A DNA stretch of 64,000 bases from Prauserella salsuginis (GTDB lineage Bacteria; Actinomycetota; Actinomycetes; Mycobacteriales; Pseudonocardiaceae). Below are positions 58,216 through 64,000 of the stretch, in pieces. Where the stretch lies: the NCBI RefSeq assembly GCF_024648885.1, contig NZ_JANBBF010000008.1, positions 372,001-436,000 of the forward strand, read 5' to 3'. The translations under genes were made by a program, and so were the position numbers. Each line of letters begins with the position of its first letter. Position 1 is the stretch's first letter. A model generated the notes under the pieces. It saw only the letters and a program-made list of their open reading frames with translations. It was not told the origin of the DNA and ran no database searches.

Positions 58216-58662
58216 GTGACCGCCGACACCAGCTCCCCGCACACCGCAGCGGCCGACCCCGGCGCGACCCCGTCCGGGGCGGCGTCGTCCGGTGCGGCGT
58301 CGGGTACCTCGTCCTCGGGTGCATCGGCGCCGGACGCAACGCCCTCGGGTGCAACGCCCTCGGGTGCCGACGCGGCACGTGCCGAGGCCGTCCGCGCCCA
58401 GACCCGCGCCGACCGGGAGGAGTTCCTCACCGCGGGACTCGTCCCGGTCGCCTGCCACGCCTGTGCGACGACGGTCCTGGTCAAGAAGAACAGCCCGGAG
58501 CACACCAGCATCCAGTGGATCAGCGACGCGGCGACGAGCTGCCCGGTGCTGGCCGAACGGGTCGCGAGCGGCGTCCCCGCCGCTCGCGCCGGCACGTGTG
58601 AGCGCCTGCGCGAGAGCATCACGACCGCCGAACGGGACGGAGCATTCGGCTATGAGCGGTGA
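58216..58662 (+). CDS. Small conserved protein between kshA and kshB (Rv3527-like)
   Basis: A 148-residue protein. The first 50 residues are an Ala/Ser/Gly/Thr-rich tract coded by short repeats (TPSGATPSGA). The conserved part begins QTRADREEFLTAGLVPVACHACATTVLVKKNSPEHTSIQWI and ends CPVLAERV...TCERLRESI. A CHAC pair plus the later Cys residues could bind metal. Homologues sit next to kshA in other steroid clusters (Rv3527 follows Rv3526), so it probably serves KshA or its electron transfer, but no function is established. The GTG at 58216 directly follows the kshA stop. Confidence 0.75.
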   Translation: MTADTSSPHTAAADPGATPSGAASSGAASGTSSSGASAPDATPSGATPSGADAARAEAVRAQTRADREEFLTAGLVPVACHACATTVLVKKNSPEHTSIQWISDAATSCPVLAERVASGVPAARAGTCERLRESITTAERDGAFGYER

Positions 58663-59806
58663 CGGCACGGTGCGGGTGCAGCGACTCCGCGTCGCCGAGG
58701 TGGTGGACGAGACCGTGGTGGACGAGACCGCGGCGGCACGGTCGATCGTGTTCGACGCGGAACTGGACTATCGGCCGGGCCAGTTCCTCACGGTGCGCGT
58801 GCCCGGGGACGAACGCGGACCGGTGGCGCGGTGCTACTCCCTGTCGAGCTCGCCATACACCGGGGACCGCCCACAGGTCACCGTCAAACGCGACGGCTAC
58901 GCCTCGAACTGGCTGTGCGACCACATCGCCGCGGGCGACGAACTCGACGTCCTGCCGGCGAGCGGTGTGTTCACCCCCGCCGACCTCGACGCCGACCTCG
59001 CACTGTTCGCCGGCGGCAGCGGTATCACCCCGATGTTGTCGATCGTCCGGTCCGTGCTCGCCCACGGGACGGGCGCGATGACCCTGGTCTACGCCAACGC
59101 CGACGAACCGTCGGTGATCTTCGCGGGCGTGCTGCGCGAGCTCGAGGAGGCGTATCCGGGCAGGCTCACCGTGGTGCACTGGCTCGAGACGCTGCAGGGG
59201 CTGCCGACCACCGAGCGGCTGGCTCCGATCGCCGAGCTGCTGGCCGGCCGCGAGACGTTCGTCTGCGGTCCCGCACCGTACATGCGTGCGGTGGTCGCGG
59301 CGGCCAAGGCCGCAGGCACCCCACGGGCGCGGATCCACCGCGAGACGTTCGTCTCGCTCGGCGGCGATCCGTTTGCGGCTGCCGAACCGGGCACCGGTGA
59401 CCTCGCCGCGAACGCCGCACCGGCCGCCGCCTCCGACTCCGCCGGGGACGACGGGTCCGACCTCGGTGGCCAGGACGACCGCAGCGGGGACGTCAGCGCG
59501 GGGGACGGCACACCGGACGGCACCGATGAGGCGCCGGCGCGGATCACCGTCGACCTCGACGGCACGACCACGCAACACTCCTGGCCACGCGGTGCCAAGC
59601 TGCTCGATGTCCTGCTGGCCGCGGGCCGGGACGCCCCGTACTCGTGCCGCGAGGGCCAGTGCAGCGCCTGCGCGTGCCGGGTCACCTCCGGCGAGGTGAA
59701 GATGCTGAACAACGAGGTGCTCGACTCCGACGACGTCGCCGACGGCATCGTGCTCGCGTGCCAGTCCCTGCCGCTCACCGACGACGTGTCGATCAGCTAC
59801 GAGTAG
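58652..59806 (+). CDS. kshB: 3-ketosteroid 9-alpha-monooxygenase, reductase component
   Basis: A 384-residue iron-sulfur flavoprotein reductase feeding electrons from NADH to KshA. The FAD domain has RCYSLSSSPYTGD and KRDGYASNWL, the NAD domain GGSGITPMLSIVRSVL and FVCGPAPYM. The C-terminal plant-type ferredoxin holds CREGQCSACACRV and ACQS (four Cys). Residues 255-300 are a long Ala/Gly/Asp-rich linker between the modules. The ATG at 58652 lies inside the end of the preceding gene (11-bp overlap), which suggests coupling. In M. tuberculosis kshA and kshB are 50 genes apart; here they are neighbours. Confidence 0.93.
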   Translation: MSGDGTVRVQRLRVAEVVDETVVDETAAARSIVFDAELDYRPGQFLTVRVPGDERGPVARCYSLSSSPYTGDRPQVTVKRDGYASNWLCDHIAAGDELDVLPASGVFTPADLDADLALFAGGSGITPMLSIVRSVLAHGTGAMTLVYANADEPSVIFAGVLRELEEAYPGRLTVVHWLETLQGLPTTERLAPIAELLAGRETFVCGPAPYMRAVVAAAKAAGTPRARIHRETFVSLGGDPFAAAEPGTGDLAANAAPAAASDSAGDDGSDLGGQDDRSGDVSAGDGTPDGTDEAPARITVDLDGTTTQHSWPRGAKLLDVLLAAGRDAPYSCREGQCSACACRVTSGEVKMLNNEVLDSDDVADGIVLACQSLPLTDDVSISYE

Positions 59807-59816
59807 GAGCCGCGCC

Positions 59817-60677
59817 ATGCCCATCGACCCCGACCGCGCGATCGGCGCCGACCTCGGCGAGACCACGTTCTCGTGGGGCGTCTCCGACGTGCTGCTGTAC
59901 CACCTCGCACTCGGCGCGGGGTCGGCACCGACCGAACCCCGGGAACTCCGCTATGCCACCGAACGCGACCTTCAGGTGCTGCCGACGTTCGCCACCGTCG
60001 CCGCCACGATCCGCGCCACCGAACCGCCCGCCGTCCGGTTTCCCGGCATCGACATCGACCTCGCGAAGGTCGTCCACGGGACGCAGCAGGTCGTCGCACA
60101 CCGGCCGCTACCCGTGTCGGGTACGGCGACCGCGCACAGCCGCATCGCCGACGTGCTCGACAAGGGCAAGGCCGCGGTGATCGTCCAGGAGACGGAGGTC
60201 ACCGGCGAATCGGGCGATCCCCTGTGGACGGCGCGGTCGAGCATCTTCGCCCGCGGGGAAGGCGGATTCGGCGGCCACCGCGGTGCCTCGGCCCGCATCG
60301 CACCGCCGGAACGTGACCCGGACCTTCTCGTCGACGTGCCGACGCTGCCGCAACAGGCGCTGCTGTACCGACTCTGCGGCGACCGCAACCCGCTCCACTC
60401 CGACCCCGAGTTCGCCCGCGGAGCGGGTTTCGACGCACCGATCCTGCACGGCCTCTGCACCTACGGCATGGTCGCCAAGGCCGTCACCGACGCCGCCCTC
60501 GACGGCGACGTGACCCGCGTCGGCTCGTGGTCGGCGACCTTCGCCGGCATCGTGCTTCCGGGCGAGACGCTGCGCGTGCGCATGTGGCACGAGGGCGGCC
60601 GGATCCTCGTGAGCGTCACCTCCCCCGACCGCGACGACGCCGCGGTCCTCTCCGACGCCGTACTCGAACCGGCCTGA
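59817..60677 (+). CDS. MaoC-like enoyl-CoA hydratase, steroid type (Rv3538-like)
   Basis: A 286-residue double-hotdog hydratase, the length of Rv3538 (ChsH3/Hsd4B). The C-terminal hotdog bears the hydratase-2 motif YRLCGDRNPLHSDPEFARGAGFDAPILHGLCTYGM with catalytic Asp and His. The N-terminal half (FSWGVSDVLLYHLALGAG, VLPTFATVAATI, VVHGTQQVVAHRPLP) is the substrate-shaping hotdog. It probably hydrates a steroid side-chain enoyl-CoA. The ATG at 59817 has AGGAG and follows kshB by ten bases, so the operon is kshA-small gene-kshB-this gene. Confidence 0.88.
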   Translation: MPIDPDRAIGADLGETTFSWGVSDVLLYHLALGAGSAPTEPRELRYATERDLQVLPTFATVAATIRATEPPAVRFPGIDIDLAKVVHGTQQVVAHRPLPVSGTATAHSRIADVLDKGKAAVIVQETEVTGESGDPLWTARSSIFARGEGGFGGHRGASARIAPPERDPDLLVDVPTLPQQALLYRLCGDRNPLHSDPEFARGAGFDAPILHGLCTYGMVAKAVTDAALDGDVTRVGSWSATFAGIVLPGETLRVRMWHEGGRILVSVTSPDRDDAAVLSDAVLEPA

Positions 60678-60687
60678 CCCGGCCGCC

Positions 60688-60735
60688 ACGCCTGATCCCG
60701 CACCCGCACGACCGGCAGGTGCGGGGGTCAGGCGT
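60688..60735 (+). terminator. Terminator of the kshA operon
   Basis: A stem of about 17 bp with one bulge and a G-T pair (arm begins ACGCCTGATCCCGCACC) 10 bp after the last gene. Confidence 0.65.
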
Positions 60736-60822
60736 CACACGGCCGCCGCAAACCGCGCCGGAGCTGCGATGTGCCGGGCGGGACCGGCACGGCTGGGGGC
60801 CGCGCAGGGTCAGAAACCCCGC

Positions 60823-60906
60823 GAGCGCAGGACACGCGGGCACGAACGCAGGACACGCGTGTCCGGGTGCAGAACACGCGGGCACGAACGCAGGACACGC
60901 GGTCAG
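60823..60906. repeat. Four 20-22-bp intergenic repeat units
   Basis: GAGCGCAGGACACGCGGGCA, GAACGCAGGACACGCGTGTC, GGTGCAGAACACGCGGGCAC and GAACGCAGGACACGCGGTCA head the four successive units. The family recurs at 49539-49580. The last unit runs into the ltp2 stop. Confidence 0.75.
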
Positions 60907-62075
60907 GGCGCGGTGAGGACGAGGCCGCTGGTCGGCACGCCGGTACCGGCGGTGACCAGTGCCGTCTCCGCGCCCGGGACCTGATTGACCGCGGTGCCGC
61001 GCAGCTGCCGCACCGCCTCCGCGATGCCGTTCATCCCGTGGATGTAGGCCTCGCCCAACTGCCCGCCGTGCGGGTTCAGCGGCAATTGCCCGTCCAGGTC
61101 CAGCCTGCCGTCGGCGATGAAGTCCTTCGCCTCGCCACGGCTGCAGAACCCGAGTTCCTCCAGCTGCATCAGCACGTACGGGGTGAAGTGGTCGTACAGC
61201 ACGGCCACGTCCACATCGGACGTCGTGCGGCCCGACTGCCGCCACAGCTGGCGTCCGACGACGCCCATCTCGGGCAGTCCGGCGAGATCGTCGCGGTAGT
61301 AACTGGTCATGATGTACTGGTCCGGCCCGCTCCCCTGGGCCGCGCCGGCGATGACCGCGGGCGGTCTGCGCAGGTCGCGGGCCCGCTCCGCGCTCGTCAC
61401 GACCAGCGCGACGCCGCCGTCGCTCTCCTGGCAGCAGTCCAGCAGGTGCAGCGGCTCGGCGACCCATTTGGAGGCCTGGTGGTCGGCGAGCGTGATCGGC
61501 TTGCCGTGGAACCACGCGTGCGGGTTGGTCGCGGCGCGGGCGCGCGCCGTGACGGCGATCCTGCCGAAGTCCTCGCTGCTGGCCCCGTATTCGTGCAGGT
61601 AGCGCCGGGCCACCATCGCGACGGTCGCCGCGGGGGTCGCCAGACCCGCCGGGTAGTGGTAGCCGTTGTCCACGCCCGAGGTGTTGACCTGCTGGGCGAC
61701 CGCCGAGGACACCTGCCCGAATCGGCTGCCGGAGCGCTCGTTGAAGGCACGGTAGGCCACGACGACGTCGGCCATCCCGGTCGCGACGGCCATCGCGGCC
61801 TGCTGCACGGTGGCGGCGGCCGCACCGCCGCCGTAGTGGATGCGGCTGAAGAACGTCAACTCGGGAATGCCCAGTTCCCGCGCGACGGCGATCTCGGCGT
61901 TGCCGTCCATCGTGAACGTCACCAGACCGTCCACGTCGGACGGCGCCAGCCCCGCATCGGTGAGCGCCGCCGAGACGCACTCGGTCGCGAGCCGCAGTTC
62001 CGTGCGGCCGGAGTCCTTGGAGAACTCGGTCGCGCCGATGCCGGCGATCGCCGCCGTCCCGCTGAGCGCCGTCAT
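60903..62075 (-). CDS. ltp2: Steroid side-chain retro-aldolase Ltp2
   Basis: A 390-residue thiolase-fold protein that cleaves the 17-hydroxy side chain as a retro-aldolase together with the DUF35 domain of ChsH2. Signatures: AAIAGIGATEFSKDSGRTELRLA, GLVTFTMDGNAE, ELTFFSRIHYGGGAAAATVQQAA, HLLDCCQESDGGVALVV, DVDVAVLYDHFTPYVLMQLEELGFC and LPLNPHGGQLGEAYIHGMN. The ATG at 62075 overlaps the chsH1 stop (ATGA). It is the last gene of the chsE2-chsH2-chsH1-ltp2 operon, the order known from M. tuberculosis Rv3543c-Rv3540c. Confidence 0.92.
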   Translation of the reverse strand: MTALSGTAAIAGIGATEFSKDSGRTELRLATECVSAALTDAGLAPSDVDGLVTFTMDGNAEIAVARELGIPELTFFSRIHYGGGAAAATVQQAAMAVATGMADVVVAYRAFNERSGSRFGQVSSAVAQQVNTSGVDNGYHYPAGLATPAATVAMVARRYLHEYGASSEDFGRIAVTARARAATNPHAWFHGKPITLADHQASKWVAEPLHLLDCCQESDGGVALVVTSAERARDLRRPPAVIAGAAQGSGPDQYIMTSYYRDDLAGLPEMGVVGRQLWRQSGRTTSDVDVAVLYDHFTPYVLMQLEELGFCSRGEAKDFIADGRLDLDGQLPLNPHGGQLGEAYIHGMNGIAEAVRQLRGTAVNQVPGAETALVTAGTGVPTSGLVLTAP

Positions 62076-62461
62076 GCCGCCACCTCGATCCGTACCGTTG
62101 CCGACACGTGTTGCCCCAGACTGTCCGTACCGGAGACCGACACGGTCACGTCGTGGCCGTCGACCTCCGCCACACTGCCGGTGAAGGTCAGTTCGTCGCC
62201 CGCATAGCACGGCACGCCGAGCCGGAGGTCGACCGACCGGACCAGCGCGTCGGGTCCGGCCCAGTCGGTGACGAACCGCTGCACCAGGCCCGTGTCGGTG
62301 AGGATGTTCAGGAAGATGTCCCGCGACCCGCGCGTGACGGCGGCATCACGGTCGTGGTGCACGTCCTGGAAGTCCCGGGTGGCCAGCGCCGTGGCGACCA
62401 CGAACGTCGGCGTCACCTCGACGGTCAGCGGTGGCAGCTCCGTACCCACGGTGATGGTCAT
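62072..62461 (-). CDS. chsH1: MaoC-like steroid enoyl-CoA hydratase subunit 1
   Basis: A 129-residue single hotdog domain with the hydratase motif ATRDFQDVHHDRDAAVTRGSRDIFLNI (Asp and His). With the MaoC domain of ChsH2 it forms the hydratase acting on the C22 enoyl-CoA. The length equals Rv3541c. The ATG at 62461 overlaps the chsH2 stop (ATGA), which decides the start over an ATG 15 bp upstream. Confidence 0.92.
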   Translation of the reverse strand: MTITVGTELPPLTVEVTPTFVVATALATRDFQDVHHDRDAAVTRGSRDIFLNILTDTGLVQRFVTDWAGPDALVRSVDLRLGVPCYAGDELTFTGSVAEVDGHDVTVSVSGTDSLGQHVSATVRIEVAA

Positions 62462-63663
62462 GACCGCACCCTCCATGCCGGCAACGTCAGCTCGTCGTCG
62501 ATCCGGTCGAAGCTCGCCTCCACCGCGAGCCCGATGTGGACGTCGGCCGGGTCCACCCCGTGCAGTTCGCCGAGCATCCGCACGCCCTCGTCCAGTTCGA
62601 CCAGCGCGAGCACGAACGGCAGCCGCTTGCCGGGCACCGGCGGATGGTGATGGACGAGAAAGCTGTAGACGGTCCCGGTTCCCGCCGCGACCACGTAGTC
62701 CGGTTCGGCATTCAGGTCACCGTCCGGCGGCATCGGCCCCGGCGGATGCCGGAGTGTCTCGCCCCAGCGCTGGATGCGCAGCTCGCCCTCACGCAGACCG
62801 TCCCAGAAGAACGCGTTGTCCCGCGTCACCACCGGACGCAGCACCTGTGCGGCCTCGGCCGCCCGCCCCTCACCACCGCCGGAGTCACCAGTGCCGGAGT
62901 CACCACGGCCGTCGTCACCGCTGCCGGCCGTGTCCGTCGTCGCCGCACCGGACGGGGCATCGCGCCCGCCCGCCGTGGTCCCTGCTTCTCCGGTTGTCCC
63001 TGCTTCTCCGGTTGTCCCTGCGTTGGTTGTCCCCGTGGAGTGGCCGGTGGCCTGCTGTTCCGGCGGCCGGAACTTCAGGATCCGGAACGTCATCTCCGCG
63101 ACGGCCTCGTCACCGACGTACCAGGTCGTGCGGGTGGTGACGAACCAGCCTTCCCCCAGCGCGGTCCGTTTCGGCCCGACGATGTTCTCCAGCACCGACG
63201 ATGCGGCGACGTGCTCACCGGGGCGCAGATAGCGGTGGTAGGTCTGCGCCGAGTCGGTCGCCACGACCGACGTGTAACCCGCCTCGTCGAGCAGTTCGGT
63301 CGCCCGGCGGAGCGGATCGTCGGGGGGCCGCACCCCGTACAGTCCGCGCATCGTCCACACCTGGGCCATCGCGGGCGGGGCGACGAGTTCGCCGTGCACG
63401 GATGCAGCCGCCGCCTCCGCGTCGGTGTACACCGGGTTCGCGTCGCCGATCGCCTCGACCCAGTTGTTGATCATCGCCTGGTTCACCGGATCCCGCGCCG
63501 GCTCAGGAGCCGACGGTCCGGCCTCGGTGATCTCGCGCGCGGCCTCCTCGATGCGCCGGCCGGCACCGGCCGGGTCGCCGCGACCGTCCGCCGCGGCGCC
63601 GTCCGTGGCGGCGCCGTCCGTAGTGGCACTGTCTGTGGTGGCACGGTCCGCGGCCGCGCTCAT
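62458..63663 (-). CDS. chsH2: Steroid enoyl-CoA hydratase subunit 2, MaoC-DUF35 fusion with expanded linker
   Basis: A 401-residue fusion, about 90 residues longer than Rv3542c. Residues 60-200 are a MaoC-like hotdog (NNWVEAIGDANPVYTD, VAPPAMAQVWTM); residues 275-401 are DUF35 (FFWDGLREGELRIQRWGETLRHPPGPMPP, YSFLVHHHPPVPGKRLPFVLALVELDEGVRM). Two stretches are low complexity: the N-terminus (TDGAATDGAA) and a linker with GTTGEAGTTGEAG and Gly/Asp/Ser runs, coded by 18-bp DNA repeats. The CxxC zinc-ribbon cysteines often seen before RHPP in DUF35 proteins are missing. It partners ChsH1 and, through DUF35, Ltp2. Confidence 0.9.
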   Translation of the reverse strand: MSAAADRATTDSATTDGAATDGAAADGRGDPAGAGRRIEEAAREITEAGPSAPEPARDPVNQAMINNWVEAIGDANPVYTDAEAAAASVHGELVAPPAMAQVWTMRGLYGVRPPDDPLRRATELLDEAGYTSVVATDSAQTYHRYLRPGEHVAASSVLENIVGPKRTALGEGWFVTTRTTWYVGDEAVAEMTFRILKFRPPEQQATGHSTGTTNAGTTGEAGTTGEAGTTAGGRDAPSGAATTDTAGSGDDGRGDSGTGDSGGGEGRAAEAAQVLRPVVTRDNAFFWDGLREGELRIQRWGETLRHPPGPMPPDGDLNAEPDYVVAAGTGTVYSFLVHHHPPVPGKRLPFVLALVELDEGVRMLGELHGVDPADVHIGLAVEASFDRIDDELTLPAWRVRS

Positions 63664-64000
63664 CGCGGCACCCTCGGCAGTCCCAGTCCGAACTGTGCGA
63701 TCAGTTCCCGTTGGATCTCGTTCACTCCGCCTCCGAACGTCAGCACGGTGTTGCGTTTCGTGAGCGTGTCCAGCCAGGCGGCGAGTTCGGCCGTGTCCGG
63801 ATCGGACGGATCGCCGTGCCTGCCGACCAGCTCCTCCAGCAGCCTGCTCACCCGCTGGTGCCGCTCGGACGAGAGCACCTTCGTGGCCGAGGCGTCCGCC
63901 ACCGACCCGGGTTCGGACACCGCGACCTGCCAGTTGAGCAGTTCGTTGACGCGGGTGACGGCGTGGATCTCACCGAGCGCGCGGCGCACGTCGGGCAGGT
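63660..64000 (-). CDS. fadE29: Steroid acyl-CoA dehydrogenase subunit FadE29/ChsE2, C-terminal part
   Basis: The C-terminal 113 residues of an acyl-CoA dehydrogenase; the frame stays open to the window edge. LLNWQVAVSEPG, VADASATKVLSSERHQRVSRLLEELVG, and the end LTFGGGVNEIQRELIAQFGLGLPRVPR match ChsE2 (FadE29), which pairs with FadE28 to dehydrogenate the steroid side-chain propanoyl-CoA. The stop overlaps the chsH2 start (ATGA). The rest lies outside the window. Confidence 0.88.
   Translation of the reverse strand, partial: LPDVRRALGEIHAVTRVNELLNWQVAVSEPGSVADASATKVLSSERHQRVSRLLEELVGRHGDPSDPDTAELAAWLDTLTKRNTVLTFGGGVNEIQRELIAQFGLGLPRVPR

Overview
The window is GC-rich, densely coded actinobacterial chromosome. 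Gene order from dxs through the RlmD-like methyltransferase, a KimA-type transporter, two RCK genes, DUF3159, an OB-fold gene, an alpha/beta hydrolase, DUF3710, dut, DUF3093, DUF4193, cei, suhB, ppgK and sigA to sigB is the order known from Mycobacterium tuberculosis (Rv2682c to Rv2710). Protein style, GTG starts and a steroid catabolic cluster point to a mycolata or Pseudonocardiaceae-type actinomycete; the exact genus is an inference that cannot be settled here.

Layout. 1-6.1 kb: the end of dxs, a gluconate module (GntR-type regulator, kinase, GntP permease), an FMN-dependent lactate or 2-hydroxyacid dehydrogenase and a cytosolic NAL1-type trypsin-like protein. 6.3-36.5 kb: the conserved housekeeping core, with K+ uptake (kimA-like, ceoB, ceoC), nucleotide hygiene (dut), envelope (cei), polyphosphate glucokinase, the principal sigma factor sigA, a DEAD/DEAH helicase, pseudouridine salvage (psuG, psuK), dtd, sigB, class I fumarase and an APC permease. 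36.44-40.48 kb: a compact accessory island. 40.4-64 kb: a sterol/cholesterol catabolic cluster.

The island is the most unusual part. Three translationally coupled genes encode an NrtR-like Nudix/winged-helix protein, an MTA/SAH-nucleosidase-like protein with an extra C-terminal module, and a four-TM protein with much lower GC than its surroundings. The nucleosidase C-terminal module and the membrane protein N-terminus share a short Gly/Asn-rich beta motif (NG-x-[VF]-AIQ-x-S-x-V) resembling RHIM-like bacterial amyloid signalling sequences. The island is bracketed by a 49-bp direct repeat (41 identities) that is the 3' end of the neighbouring nitronate-monooxygenase gene, present once intact and once as an in-frame remnant overlapping the permease stop. 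This looks like a mobile conflict/defence cassette in which a membrane sensor could recruit or be recruited by a nucleotide-cleaving effector.

The sterol cluster holds side-chain genes (fadD19, echA19, cyp125, fadA5, DUF35 + ltp4/ltp3-like, chsE2-chsH2-chsH1-ltp2, chsH3) and ring genes (kshA and kshB in one operon, hsaA-hsaD-hsaC-hsaB). At least seven KstR-like 14-bp palindromes lie in the divergent intergenic regions, so the whole segment is probably one KstR regulon. Sterol side chains would be activated, beta-oxidised and cleaved retro-aldolically, while KshAB opens ring B and HsaABCD degrades the aromatised ring A. kstR, kstD and the CD-ring genes are not in the window.

Most convergent gene pairs are separated by strong GC-rich hairpins. 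Two intergenic repeat families stand out: eight 16-bp tandem units growing out of a terminator arm at 21.97-22.10 kb, and a 21-bp unit family at 49.54 and 60.82 kb.
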